A DNA stretch of 64,000 bases, from the NCBI GenBank assembly GCA_001628405.1, contig LURN01000077.1, positions 1-64,000 of the forward strand. The letters run 5' to 3'. Below the pieces are notes generated by a model that was not told where the DNA came from, made no database searches, and was given only the letters and a program-made list of their open reading frames with translations. Below are positions 1 to 8,856 of this stretch, one piece after another. The translations under genes were made by a program, and so were the position numbers. How positions within the stretch are numbered: position 1 is the first letter of the stretch; each line of letters begins with the position of its first letter. The stretch is from Candidatus Thioglobus sp. REDSEA-S12_B1 (GTDB lineage: Bacteria > Pseudomonadota > Gammaproteobacteria > PS1 > Pseudothioglobaceae).

Positions 1-979
1 CTTGAATCTTTTGGCCGTAAGCATGTGTAATTCTATCTAAAACAATTGCTAATAAGACAATCGCTAGTCCTGCTTCAGTCGCCTTTCCAACATTAAGCTG
101 CTGTAGCCCTAACAGGACTTCATCTCCAAGGCCTCTTGTACCAATCATTGAGGCAATAACGACCATAGCTAGCGCCATCATCGTACATTGGTTGATTCCT
201 TGCATAATATTTGGAAGTGCTAATGGCAACTGAACACCAAGTAACTTTTGTTTTTTGCTTGCACCAAAGGCTTCGGCTGCTTCTATCACTTCGGTATCAA
301 CTAGAGTAATGCCAAGATCAGTTAATCTTACTAATGGCGGGACTGCGTAGATTACTGTTGCAATAATAGCAGGAACGGCTCCTAAGCCAAAAAGCATAAT
401 GCCAGGAATAAGGTAACAGAAACTAGGAATTGTCTGCATTAAGTCCAGAACTGGAAGTATTGCATTTCGTACCCTGTTACTTCGAGACATGGTAATTCCT
501 AGAGGAATGCCAATAATGATGCAAATAAGAATTCCAATGATCATTATTGATGTCGTTTCAATTGCTTTATCCCAAAACTTTGGGTGAAGGAAGCCAATAA
601 AAAATGTACAAATACCAACAAAAACTGTAGTCCCTAGTTTTCTTCCACTAGAGAAAAATACAATTGCGACTACAAGTGCAATGACCAGTGGCCATGGCAT
701 CATGATTAAAAATTTCTTTAGTGAAAGAATTGCACCAAGTAAAAAATTATTCACCATTTCAAAGTAAATTCCATACTCTTCATTGAAGACCTTAAATCCA
801 TCATTGATCCATTTCATTAGAGGAATATCAAGCCACTTTGGCCAATCATTCAACCAACTCAGATCTGAAAAAAGCTCCATAACGCTGTCTGGCTTCCTTC
901 TTGATGAGTTGTAACTCGTTATGAGAAGCCAAACAAAAATAATTGGAAAAGTTAAGTACGTGAGTAGTTTTCTAATCAT
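1..979 (-). CDS. proW: ABC transporter permease, glycine betaine/proline (ProW/OpuAB type), partial
   Basis: Inner-membrane permease of a quaternary-amine/osmolyte ABC importer. I translated the minus strand from ATG at 979: 326 codons are open to the window edge, so the C-terminus is missing. The N-terminal part is a long cytoplasmic/periplasmic stretch ending near Trp-rich 'MPWPL', followed by several hydrophobic segments. The ABC permease EAA signature is visible (EAAEAFGASKKQKLLGVQLP), as is the 'MIGTRGLGDEVL' region usual in ProW. The gene follows proX on the same strand, with a strong hairpin between them that may lower its expression. The proV ATPase is not in the window and may lie beyond the edge. 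Substrate class (betaine, choline, proline) is inferred from the family. Confidence 0.9.
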   Translation of the reverse strand, partial: MIRKLLTYLTFPIIFVWLLITSYNSSRRKPDSVMELFSDLSWLNDWPKWLDIPLMKWINDGFKVFNEEYGIYFEMVNNFLLGAILSLKKFLIMMPWPLVIALVVAIVFFSSGRKLGTTVFVGICTFFIGFLHPKFWDKAIETTSIMIIGILICIIIGIPLGITMSRSNRVRNAILPVLDLMQTIPSFCYLIPGIMLFGLGAVPAIIATVIYAVPPLVRLTDLGITLVDTEVIEAAEAFGASKKQKLLGVQLPLALPNIMQGINQCTMMALAMVVIASMIGTRGLGDEVLLGLQQLNVGKATEAGLAIVLLAIVLDRITHAYGQKIQ

Positions 980-993
980 AGTGAACTATTATG

Positions 994-1024
994 AAAAAAA
1001 GAGCTCACGAGTGAGCTCTTTTTT
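994..1024. terminator. Bidirectional intrinsic terminator/attenuator between proX and proW
   Basis: A perfect inverted repeat GAGCTCAC (1001-1008) / GTGAGCTC (1011-1018) is flanked by an A-run (994-1000) and a T-run (1019-1024), so each strand yields a GC-containing stem followed by U residues. It lies just after the restored proX stop (1043) and before the proW start (979). It would therefore cap the proX transcript and allow only read-through into proW, a common way to make more binding protein than permease. Confidence 0.75.
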
Positions 1025-1042
1025 AATTGTGTTAAATAATAC

Positions 1043-1917
1043 TTACAGCGCTGCCGAAACTTTAGCGGCAACTTCAGCTGATACCCACGATTTCCAATCG
1101 TCGTTATTTTCTAGGTATTCAAGTGCAGTGACATGTCTCTATATTCAGTTGCACAAGTAGCGGTATATGCATCTTTACCGTTTGCCTTGATATTCTCAAC
1201 AACTTCAGACATTGCATTCCAGCATGCCTCGTTGAAAGGAGGCTCTTTAAGTCTCACTAAATCAACCTTGCCCATGAGACCTGTTGGCGCCCAGTAGTAT
1301 GTAAAGATTGGTTGCTTTTTAGCAAAAGCACCTGCGATAGCAGCATCTAAAGCACCACCTGAACCTGGATCAAAGTTAGTGTAGTAATTATCTAATCCAT
1401 ATACTTTTTGTTTTACATAGTTTACTGTATAGCAAGTCCATCCTGAAATACAGCTTGTCATTCTTCCTTTAGATGGATCTTCTGGATCTGTGAATAATGC
1501 TGCAACTTCAGGGTTAAGCATATCTAAAACAGTTTTTAAGTTGTATTTATCTGCTGTCGCTTTATCAACATAGAATGCTTGCTGAGAATCAGGTGTATTA
1601 ATACCAATATTTCTGATAATCCCAGCCTCTTCAACTGGGTCATAGTTTCCTACAATATTGTCATACCAGAGCTCAGTAACAATGTCTAATTGACCATCAT
1701 AGTGAGCAGCCATAATCGGAGTTGTACTTCCTTTAGTGACCTCTACATCACAACCATAACCATGCTCTAGAATAAAGCCAACAATTGCAGTATGAACGTT
1801 TGCACTACTCCAGTCAAAATCAGCTAAACGAGCTTTTCCACAGTCAGCGCTTACAACTCCTGGCGCCATAGCGATGGAAATAGCGGATACAGCTAATAAT
1901 TTATTTATTAGTTTCAT
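1043..1917 (-). CDS. proX: Glycine betaine/proline ABC transporter substrate-binding protein (ProX/OpuAC), frameshifted near the C-terminus
   Basis: Periplasmic binding protein feeding the ProW permease. The start at 1917 is preceded by a strong AAGGAGAG ribosome site. An N-terminal signal peptide (MKLINKLLAVSAISIAMAPG, cut near VSA/DC) leads into an OpuAC-type domain. The uninterrupted frame stops at 1111 after 268 codons with an atypical tail (MSLHLNT). Shifting frame at about 1127-1141 restores a family-like ending (ALEYLENNDDWKSWVSAEVA...) that stops at 1043. The total length of 875 bases is one base short of a whole number of codons. The gene therefore appears to carry a single-base deletion, either real or a sequencing error. 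Functional assignment is secure; exact ligand is not. Confidence 0.85.
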
Positions 1918-1941
1918 TTTCTCTCCTTAGATTTAAAAATA

Positions 1942-1964
1942 AATCCACTAAAAAAAAGTGGATT
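1942..1964 (-). promoter_or_regulatory. Stem-loop in the proX leader
   Basis: AATCCACT (1942-1949) and AGTGGATT (1957-1964) form an 8-bp perfect stem with a 7-base homopolymer loop. It lies about 25 bases upstream of the proX start and just upstream of its Shine-Dalgarno. On the minus strand it is followed by TATTTTT, so it could terminate read-through from the upstream tauE-like gene or stabilise the proX messenger. Next to it (about 1965-1981) is a short direct repeat of TTAACTTAA-like sequence. Function is inference. Confidence 0.45.
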
Positions 1965-2104
1965 AACTTAAGTTTAACTTAATTCATGTGATATTGAAAT
2001 ATTATTTCGACAATTTTGTATTTTTTTTTCGTCAAAAATACTATATTTGTTAAAAAATATTACTTGGTAATATAATGCATCTTTATATAGGGTATTTTGA
2101 CTTG

Positions 2105-2686
2105 TTAGAATAATAAAACCAACCCTGCAAGAAAGATGAGACCCAAAATAACCTTTTTGAATAGTTCTTCGTCTATAAATGAATAGATCTTAACACCAAT
2201 CAGAGAGAGGTTGACCCAGATTGTAGGAAGTATCCCACCGAGAGCAGCAAATCCACCCAGTATCCCGCTGATAAAGCCGACTAATTTATCAAGTGAAGGA
2301 CTACTTGTAAAGTTGATAAATATGTTATTACTTCTAAATTTCCAGATCGAAAAGAGAACCAAAATAAATCCAACAGTTGTTTTGAAAATTGTTGGCTCAG
2401 TTAATGTTAGTAGGACTAGTCCAGTTGGTATTCCGATGACTCCAAAAATTACAAATGATTTGAGTTTTGAGAAGTCTAGAGTTTTACGTAGCTTATAGAT
2501 TGGGAGAGCAGAGACAAATAAACAGGAGATAATGTTTAATGAAATTGCAGCTGATGGTTCAAGTATATGAAGCCAAAAAGCGTTCAGCACAATTCCACTT
2601 CCAAAGCCTGTTGCACCTTGAACAACACCTGCTAAGAATGCACCAAAGAGCAATATCAATTGAAAAATTACTGGATCTGCAGTCAA
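2105..2686 (-). CDS. TauE/SafE-family permease, apparently internally shortened
   Basis: Integral membrane protein of the sulfite-exporter TauE/SafE family (DUF81), which exports or imports small sulfur or organic anions. The N-terminal repeat is typical (GAFLAGVVQGATGFGSGIV) and the second repeat begins normally (GFISGILGGFAALGGILPTIWV). The chain then jumps within about 12 residues to the usual last helix (EELFKKVILGLIFLAGLVLL). At 193 residues it is some 50 short of the family norm, suggesting an in-frame loss around 2180-2205. The start is a TTG at 2686 with no clear ribosome site and an in-frame stop immediately upstream. Possibly non-functional. Confidence 0.7.
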   Translation of the reverse strand: MTADPVIFQLILLFGAFLAGVVQGATGFGSGIVLNAFWLHILEPSAAISLNIISCLFVSALPIYKLRKTLDFSKLKSFVIFGVIGIPTGLVLLTLTEPTIFKTTVGFILVLFSIWKFRSNNIFINFTSSPSLDKLVGFISGILGGFAALGGILPTIWVNLSLIGVKIYSFIDEELFKKVILGLIFLAGLVLLF

Positions 2687-2814
2687 GGTAATAAATTAGT
2701 TTATTGGATGGCTCCAAGTTTATAGATTATTTTGGTATTATTTTTTTGTTTTCAATAAATTAATCATCGAAGGCACTATTATCTATCCAATGAAAGACTA
2801 TCTCGTCATAATCA

Positions 2815-4455
2815 ATGGATGAATTCGACTACATCGTTGTGGGCGCTGGCTCTGCTGGCTGTGTAATAGCTAATAGATTAAGTCAAGATTCATCAAACAA
2901 GGTTTTACTCTTGGAGGCTGGAGGCTCAGATCGTCGCTTCTTTATCCAGATGCCGATAGGGTATGGCGTTACTTATCACCAAAAGAAAGTCAACTGGATG
3001 TATTCAACTGAACCTAGTCCTGAAGCAGACAATAAACCAAGTTATTGGCCAAGAGGTAAGGTGATGGGAGGCTCCAGTTCAATCAATGCGATGGTTTATG
3101 TTCGAGGAAATCCAAAGGATTTTGATGAATGGTCAGAAGCAGGAAATCCAGGCTGGTCATACGAAGAAGTATTGCCCTATTTCAAGAAAATGGAATCTTG
3201 GCAAAATGGTGCTGATAAATTTAGAGGTGGTGATGGGCCCCTATATGTATCTGAAGTATCAAGCCAGTTGCATCCTCTTTGTGATAATTTTTTGTCTGCT
3301 GCTGAAGAAATAGGCATCAGATTAAATCCTGATATGAATGGCAAGAACCAAGAAGGAGTTGGAAATTATCAGATTACTACTCATAAGGGTCAGCGAATGT
3401 CTTCCTCTAGGGCGTACTTGTGGCCAATAAGGGGTCGATCCAATCTCAAAATTGTTAAGAATGCCATGGTGACCAGAATACTTATTAAAAACAAAAAGGC
3501 ATATGGAGTCGAATACTTGAAGTCAGGCAATACTGTTAAGGTGGCTGCATTGCGCGAGGTGATATTGAGTGCAGGATCAATTAACTCACCTCAATTATTG
3601 CAACTCTCAGGAATTGGGCCTAAAGAAGTTTTAGAATCAGCTTCTGTCCGGATGATTCATGATAGCCCTGCAGTAGGTAAAAACCTTCAAGACCATCTAG
3701 GGGTGAGTTATTTTTATAAAAGTAAGGTGCCCACACTGAATGACCAGTTAAGGCCAGTCTTGGGAAAGATTTTTCAAGGCCTGAGATATATATTAACTAG
3801 AACTGGTCCACTGAGCTTGAGTGTCAACCAGTCGGGTGGATTCATCAGAACTCGAGAGGGTCTCAAAAAGCCTAACATCCAGCTCTACTTTTCACCCGTG
3901 AGTTACTCTCTTGAATCACCAGATAGAAGAGCAATGATGAGTCCAGATCCATTTTCAGCAATGCTCCTTGGAATTTCGAATTGCAGTCCGCAATCAAGAG
4001 GTACTGTGAGTCTGAGAAGTAGTGATCCACTAAAGCCACCGATCATTAAGCCTAACTACCTTTCCCATGAGGATGATGTAAAGGACCTATTAGATGGAGT
4101 AAAAGTGTTAAGAAAGTTAGCAAAAACTGATAGCTTTAGAGCGGTTATAGGAGAGGAATTTATGCCAGGGTCAGATTGCCAAACAGACGAGGAAATGATT
4201 GAGCACATCAAGGATACAGTGTGGACTGTATTCCACCCATCAAGTACCTGCAGGATGGGCCCTGATCCCAAAAGTGATGTTGTTGATAGCCAGCTGAAAG
4301 TCTATGGCATAGAGGCATTGAGAGTTGCTGACGCATCGATATTCCCGCAACTGATCTGTGGTAATATCAATGCAGCCACAATTATGGTTGGTGAAAAAGC
4401 ATCAGATTTAATTTTGAATGATCATAGAGCAAAGCATGAAGATTATCAGCATTGA
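2815..4455 (+). CDS. GMC-family FAD oxidoreductase (choline/alcohol dehydrogenase-like)
   Basis: Flavoprotein of the glucose-methanol-choline family, oxidising an alcohol to an aldehyde. The 546-residue length is normal. Visible marks: the N-terminal FAD Rossmann motif (VVGAGSAGCVIANRL), GMC signature 1 around residues 82-100 (PRGKVMGGSSSINAMVYVRG), signature 2 (SAGSINSPQLLQLSGIGP), and the C-terminal catalytic region (HPSSTCRMGP, then CGNINAATIMVGEKA). BetA and AlkJ belong to this family, but substrate cannot be decided from sequence. The 3' end overlaps the next gene, so the two are probably co-transcribed. An earlier ATG at 2790 is out of frame. The TATTAT at 2777-2782 may be the -10 box. 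Confidence 0.85.
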   Translation: MDEFDYIVVGAGSAGCVIANRLSQDSSNKVLLLEAGGSDRRFFIQMPIGYGVTYHQKKVNWMYSTEPSPEADNKPSYWPRGKVMGGSSSINAMVYVRGNPKDFDEWSEAGNPGWSYEEVLPYFKKMESWQNGADKFRGGDGPLYVSEVSSQLHPLCDNFLSAAEEIGIRLNPDMNGKNQEGVGNYQITTHKGQRMSSSRAYLWPIRGRSNLKIVKNAMVTRILIKNKKAYGVEYLKSGNTVKVAALREVILSAGSINSPQLLQLSGIGPKEVLESASVRMIHDSPAVGKNLQDHLGVSYFYKSKVPTLNDQLRPVLGKIFQGLRYILTRTGPLSLSVNQSGGFIRTREGLKKPNIQLYFSPVSYSLESPDRRAMMSPDPFSAMLLGISNCSPQSRGTVSLRSSDPLKPPIIKPNYLSHEDDVKDLLDGVKVLRKLAKTDSFRAVIGEEFMPGSDCQTDEEMIEHIKDTVWTVFHPSSTCRMGPDPKSDVVDSQLKVYGIEALRVADASIFPQLICGNINAATIMVGEKASDLILNDHRAKHEDYQH

Positions 4456-5545
4456 AACATTTACTAATGAGTATGTTGGATTGGTTCGTTTGAGAACTGA
4501 TGAGGGGGATGAGGGCTGGGGGCAAACCTCAACCTATAACAGCGAAATAACTGCTCAGGTGGTTCATCTGCAGGTTGCTCCCCATGTTTTGGGTATGAGT
4601 GGGATTGACATTCCTGAAGTCAATAGAGAGGTATTGGAGAGAGAGCACAAGTTTCCGGGAACTTATCTCTATAGGGCTCTGTGTGGAATAGATACAGCAC
4701 TTTGGGACATTAAGGCTAAAAGAGCAAAGCAAAGTGTCTGCCAACTTATTGGAGGAAGTCCTAATTCGATTCCAGTTTACGCATCTAGCATGCAACGTGA
4801 GATTACTCCAGAGGCTGAAGCACAAAGGTTTTTAAAGCTAAAAGAAGAGAATGGTTATTTTGCATTTAAGTTCAGAATTGGTAAAGAGTGTGGACATGAT
4901 CTAGATCAGTGGCCTGGTCGAACTGAGTCAATCATAAAAGAAGTAAGAAAGGTATTGGGCGATGAGGCCATTTTGCTTGTTGATGCAAATAGTTGTTACA
5001 GTCCCAAAAAAGCTATAGAGGTAGGACGGATGCTTGAGGATTATGGTGTCAGTCATTTTGAAGAACCATGTCCATATTGGAAGCCAGATTGGACTCGTGA
5101 AGTGACTGATGCGTTAGAGATTGATGTGAGTGGCGGAGAGCAGGACAATGATTTGCGGGTTTGGATGCATATGATTGACACTAGAGTTGTTGATATTGTT
5201 CAGCCAGATATTTGTTACTTGGGAGGAGTCACCAGAACACTAGAGGTTGCTAAAATGGCTGAAAAAATGAATATTCCTGTTACCCTTCATGCGGCTAATC
5301 TTTCATTAGTGACTCTTTTTTCTGCTCATGTGATGGGTTCAATTAAAAATCCTGGAAAGTATTTAGAGTTCTCGATTGAAGGCCTGGACTATTACCCATG
5401 GCAGGATAAAATCTTTACTCCAGATTTTAAGATTGTCGATGGATATCTAGAGATGCCCCACAAGCCTGGCTGGGGAATTGAAATTAATAGGGAGTGGCTA
5501 TCTCTAGCTAAACACAAGGTAAGCTTTACTGGGTCTCGCTTTTAA
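4436..5545 (+). CDS. Mandelate racemase/muconate lactonizing enzyme family (enolase superfamily) protein
   Basis: Metal-dependent enzyme that abstracts a proton alpha to a carboxylate, typically a sugar-acid dehydratase or racemase. From ATG 4436 it is 369 residues and begins MKIISIETF, the usual start for the family; another ATG lies at 4418. Three magnesium ligands can be recognised in VDAN, FEEPCP and SGGEQ, followed by DIVQPDICYLGGVTR and the barrel-end LHAANLS. The usual K-x-K base motif reads KFRIG. The gene overlaps the GMC oxidoreductase by 20 bases, which implies a shared pathway (alcohol or aldose oxidation, then acid-sugar dehydration). The actual substrate is unknown. Confidence 0.8.
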   Translation: MKIISIETFTNEYVGLVRLRTDEGDEGWGQTSTYNSEITAQVVHLQVAPHVLGMSGIDIPEVNREVLEREHKFPGTYLYRALCGIDTALWDIKAKRAKQSVCQLIGGSPNSIPVYASSMQREITPEAEAQRFLKLKEENGYFAFKFRIGKECGHDLDQWPGRTESIIKEVRKVLGDEAILLVDANSCYSPKKAIEVGRMLEDYGVSHFEEPCPYWKPDWTREVTDALEIDVSGGEQDNDLRVWMHMIDTRVVDIVQPDICYLGGVTRTLEVAKMAEKMNIPVTLHAANLSLVTLFSAHVMGSIKNPGKYLEFSIEGLDYYPWQDKIFTPDFKIVDGYLEMPHKPGWGIEINREWLSLAKHKVSFTGSRF

Positions 5546-5606
5546 TTATCAATTGAAACTCATTTTTGCGGCTTGAGTGGCCTTTTTTTTAGTCTTTAAA
5601 ATACTG

Positions 5607-5612
5607 TATAAT
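5607..5612 (+). promoter_or_regulatory. -10 box upstream of tig
   Basis: A perfect TATAAT lies 37 bases upstream of the tig start, in the 103-base gap after the enolase-superfamily gene. No convincing -35 hexamer is seen at the expected distance (T-rich there). It would drive the tig-clpP-clpX group. Confidence 0.5.
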
Positions 5613-5648
5613 TCCCCTTTTTTTAATATGTTACGGATTTAAAAATAG

Positions 5649-6947
5649 ATGAAGACATCACTTACTACACTCGAGGGGCTTAAAAGATCTCTTAAAGTTG
5701 AATTGCCAGTTGAAACGTTCAATCAAAAAACAGAACAAATTATTAAGGGTCTAGCAACTAAGGTTCGCATTGATGGCTTCAGAAAGGGCAAGATTCCTGC
5801 AAATATATTGCGTCAGAGATTTGGTGCAAGTGCAAAATCAGATGCTGCTACTGAAATGGTCAGCGAGACCTTAGAAGATGCATTAAAGGACGCTGACGTT
5901 GTTCCAGCTGCGCAGCCATCTCTAACAAATATTGATACTGAAAATTCTGAGAGTTTAATTTACACAATAGAATTTGAGGTCTATCCAGAGATTAAATTAA
6001 ATTCTTTATCTAGTCTAAAAATTGAGCAGGTAACGTCTAAAGTTACAGAAGAGGATGAGGAGCGCGCATTGCAGGACCTTCAAGATAGATCGACAGAGTA
6101 TAAAAGTGTTAAACGTAAATCCAAGGAAGGTGACCGTTTAGTTATTGACTTTGAAGGGTTGATGGATGGAGAGCCTTTTGAAGGCGGTGCCGCAGAAGGA
6201 TTTGAAATTATTTTGGGAAGAGGCGCAATGATAGAGGGCTTTGAGCAAGGGCTTATTGATGTTGCTTCAGGTAAAAATGTTGAGGTGAATGCAGCATTCC
6301 CAGAAGATTATCATGTAGAGAATTTAGCTGGTAGGGAGGCTGTATTCAAAGTTAAAGTTAATGAAGTTGGTTCTCCTATTGAGCTTAAAAGGGATGATGA
6401 ATTTGCTAAGAAATTTGGTGAAAAAGACTTCGAGACAATGAAATCTAGAATGAGCAGTCAAATGAAGTTGGAGCTAGATTCGAGACTAGTTCAGCAAAAC
6501 AAAGACACTGCATTTTCAGCTCTTCTTGAGGCGAACGATTTTGAAGTACCAGAGGGAAGCGTTTCCTCCGAGGCATTGAGGCTTCAGCAAGATATGGAAT
6601 CACGCATGGAGCAGCAAGGAATGCCCTCAAAGGGTAAGCTTCCAGCTGAGATGTTTAATGAAGAGGCCACCCGAAGGGTTAAGCTTGGTCTATTGATTAA
6701 TAAAATTGCAACTGATTCCGAAATAACGGCCGAGAAAGACTTAGTTGATGCTAAACTTAAAGAAATGTCTCTACAATATGGTGAAAGTGCTCAGCAGATG
6801 ATTGATTGGTACAATACTGACCCTTCACGTCTTGCTAATATTGAGTCAATTGTTGTTGAAGATTTGGTTGCTAAACATATTGCAGATAAGGCAAAGGTTA
6901 CTTCAACTGAAAAAAACTTTTTAGAAATAATGAATACCCAAAATTAA
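5649..6947 (+). CDS. tig: Trigger factor, ribosome-associated chaperone/prolyl isomerase
   Basis: Folds nascent chains at the ribosome exit tunnel. The 432-residue length is usual. The N-terminal ribosome-binding domain carries the signature loop ([10 protein letters not shown], about residues 39-48). A central FKBP-type isomerase domain follows ([20 protein letters not shown], then [12 protein letters not shown]), then a helical C-terminal chaperone domain. The start is supported by the family-like opening and the -10 box upstream. It is first in a group with clpP (1-base gap) and clpX, the classical proteobacterial order. Confidence 0.97.
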   Translation: MKTSLTTLEGLKRSLKVELPVETFNQKTEQIIKGLATKVRIDGFRKGKIPANILRQRFGASAKSDAATEMVSETLEDALKDADVVPAAQPSLTNIDTENSESLIYTIEFEVYPEIKLNSLSSLKIEQVTSKVTEEDEERALQDLQDRSTEYKSVKRKSKEGDRLVIDFEGLMDGEPFEGGAAEGFEIILGRGAMIEGFEQGLIDVASGKNVEVNAAFPEDYHVENLAGREAVFKVKVNEVGSPIELKRDDEFAKKFGEKDFETMKSRMSSQMKLELDSRLVQQNKDTAFSALLEANDFEVPEGSVSSEALRLQQDMESRMEQQGMPSKGKLPAEMFNEEATRRVKLGLLINKIATDSEITAEKDLVDAKLKEMSLQYGESAQQMIDWYNTDPSRLANIESIVVEDLVAKHIADKAKVTSTEKNFLEIMNTQN

Positions 6948-6948
6948 T

Positions 6949-7545
6949 ATGACAATTCAAAATTTAAATCAAATCCCTATGGTTATCGAGAGCTCTGGTA
7001 GAGGCGAGAGGGCTTATGATATCTATTCAAGGCTTTTAAAAGAGCGAGTAGTTTTTTTGGTTGGGCCTGTTGAAGATTACACTGCTAATGTTGTTGTAGC
7101 TCAGCTTCTTTTTTTAGAGTCTGAGAACCCAGACAAAGATATTCATTTGTACATTAATTCCCCGGGCGGCTCTGTCACTGCAGGTTTGGCTATTTACGAT
7201 ACAATGCAATTTATCAAGCCTGATATATCAACTTTGTGTATTGGTCAAGCAGCCAGTATGGGCGCTTTATTACTTACCGCTGGCGCTAAGGGCAAAAGGT
7301 TTGCGCTGCCGCATGCTAGATGTATGATACACCAACCCCTAGGAGGATTTTCTGGTCAGGCTAGTGACATCGATATACATGCTCAGGAAATTTTGAAGGT
7401 CAGGGACAACCTGAATTCAATTCTTAAGGAACATACGGGGCAAAGTTTAAAGAATATTCAGAAAGATACTGACCGTGATAATTTCATGTCTGCTAGTGAA
7501 TCTGCTAAATATGGACTTATTGATAAAGTTATTAATAAACGTTAA
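6949..7545 (+). CDS. clpP: ATP-dependent Clp protease proteolytic subunit
   Basis: Serine peptidase that forms the double-heptamer chamber served by ClpX. It is 198 residues. The nucleophile Ser is in [11 protein letters not shown], the catalytic His in [10 protein letters not shown], and the Asp in the [10 protein letters not shown] region. The oxyanion-hole motif SPGGSV is present. There is almost no gap after tig and 12 bases before clpX, so the three are co-transcribed. Confidence 0.97.
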   Translation: MTIQNLNQIPMVIESSGRGERAYDIYSRLLKERVVFLVGPVEDYTANVVVAQLLFLESENPDKDIHLYINSPGGSVTAGLAIYDTMQFIKPDISTLCIGQAASMGALLLTAGAKGKRFALPHARCMIHQPLGGFSGQASDIDIHAQEILKVRDNLNSILKEHTGQSLKNIQKDTDRDNFMSASESAKYGLIDKVINKR

Positions 7546-7557
7546 TAAAGCATACTG

Positions 7558-8823
7558 ATGGATCAAAAAACAGAAGATCTTAGCTGTTCATTTTGCTCAA
7601 AAAATAAGGATGAGGTCTCTCGCTTAATAGCTGGTCCAGGTGTCTATATATGTGATGAATGTATTGATTCTTGCTATAACCTAATTCAAGAACAAACAAT
7701 TAAGGATAAGAAAGATCAGCATCAGGATTGGAATTACACACCAAAGGATTTGTTCAGTTCACTTAATAAATATGTGATTGGTCAGTCACATGCCAAAAAG
7801 GTTCTTTCTGTTGCGGTTTATAATCACTATAAAAGGCTTAGATCAAATTATGTTTCGAATGATGTCGAGCTTGATAAGTCTAATATATTACTAATAGGTC
7901 CAACTGGGAGCGGGAAAACACTTCTAGCCCAATCGCTAGCTAGATTTTTAGATGTGCCTTTTGCTGTGGCTGATGCAACTACACTTACTGAGGCTGGCTA
8001 TGTTGGGGATGATGTTGAAAATGTTATAAAAAGGCTACTTTCTAAATGTGATTTTGATCCAGAGAGGGCTGAGCAAGGCATTATATTTATTGATGAAATA
8101 GATAAAATATCACGTCGTTCTGATTCTCCTTCAATTACCAGAGACGTCTCTGGAGAGGGGGTTCAGCAAGCGATGCTCAAATTGATTGAGGGAACGATTG
8201 CCTCTGTTCCACCTCAGGGTGGAAGAAAGCACCCAAATCAGGAAACCATCGATGTCGATACTTCTAAGATATTATTTATTTGTGGCGGTGCTTTTGATGG
8301 TCTTGGAAAGGTTATTGATAGGAGAGTAGAAAAAGCTACTGGAATCGGTTTTTCTGCAAAGGTTAAGGATGAAGGCGATAAAAAGACTTTGACAGAACTT
8401 TACAAGTTTTTAGAGCCAGATGATTTAGTAAAATTTGGACTCATTCCTGAGCTGGTTGGTCGTTTAGCTGTCCATACCTCTCTTGATGAGCTTGATGAAG
8501 AAGCTTTGATAGAGATCCTTACTAAGCCAAAGAACTCAGTGGTCAAGCAGTTTCAAGAATTTTTCGCGATTGAGGGTGTTAAACTTTCAATTAGAAAAAA
8601 TGCCCTAGTCGCAATTGCTAGATTGGCTCTTAAAAGAAAGACAGGTGCAAGAGGTTTAAGAGCAATCATGGAGGATCTGCTTCTTGAAACAATGTATGAA
8701 ATACCTTCTACTCCGACAGCAAAGGAGGTTGTTGTTGATAAAGCAGTTGTGGAGGGTTCAAAGCAGCCCGTAATTCTTCATGAGTCGAATAGCAAGAAAC
8801 GCAATATTCGTAAAGCAAGTTAA
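7558..8823 (+). CDS. clpX: Clp protease ATP-binding subunit ClpX
   Basis: AAA+ unfoldase partner of ClpP, 421 residues. The N-terminal zinc-binding domain has four cysteines (CSFCSK ... CDECIDSC). Walker A is [12 protein letters not shown], Walker B is [10 protein letters not shown]. The ClpP-docking loop is visible as ATGIGFSA, followed by the sensor-2 [11 protein letters not shown]. Stands 12 bases after clpP. Confidence 0.97.
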   Translation: MDQKTEDLSCSFCSKNKDEVSRLIAGPGVYICDECIDSCYNLIQEQTIKDKKDQHQDWNYTPKDLFSSLNKYVIGQSHAKKVLSVAVYNHYKRLRSNYVSNDVELDKSNILLIGPTGSGKTLLAQSLARFLDVPFAVADATTLTEAGYVGDDVENVIKRLLSKCDFDPERAEQGIIFIDEIDKISRRSDSPSITRDVSGEGVQQAMLKLIEGTIASVPPQGGRKHPNQETIDVDTSKILFICGGAFDGLGKVIDRRVEKATGIGFSAKVKDEGDKKTLTELYKFLEPDDLVKFGLIPELVGRLAVHTSLDELDEEALIEILTKPKNSVVKQFQEFFAIEGVKLSIRKNALVAIARLALKRKTGARGLRAIMEDLLLETMYEIPSTPTAKEVVVDKAVVEGSKQPVILHESNSKKRNIRKAS

Positions 8824-8856
8824 TGATTTTAGTTTTTATATGATTAAAAATTAATT

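Noticed and set aside
921-1160. Plus-strand open frame of 79 codons
   Set aside because: It lies antisense across the proX tail, the terminator and the proW start; no family similarity.
2790-2820. Upstream ATG at 2790 as start of the GMC gene
   Set aside because: It is out of frame with the GMC coding sequence.
5553-5592. Hairpin with T-run after the enolase-superfamily gene
   Set aside because: Only a 5-bp stem with an 11-base loop, or a 3-bp one next to the T-run; too weak to call.
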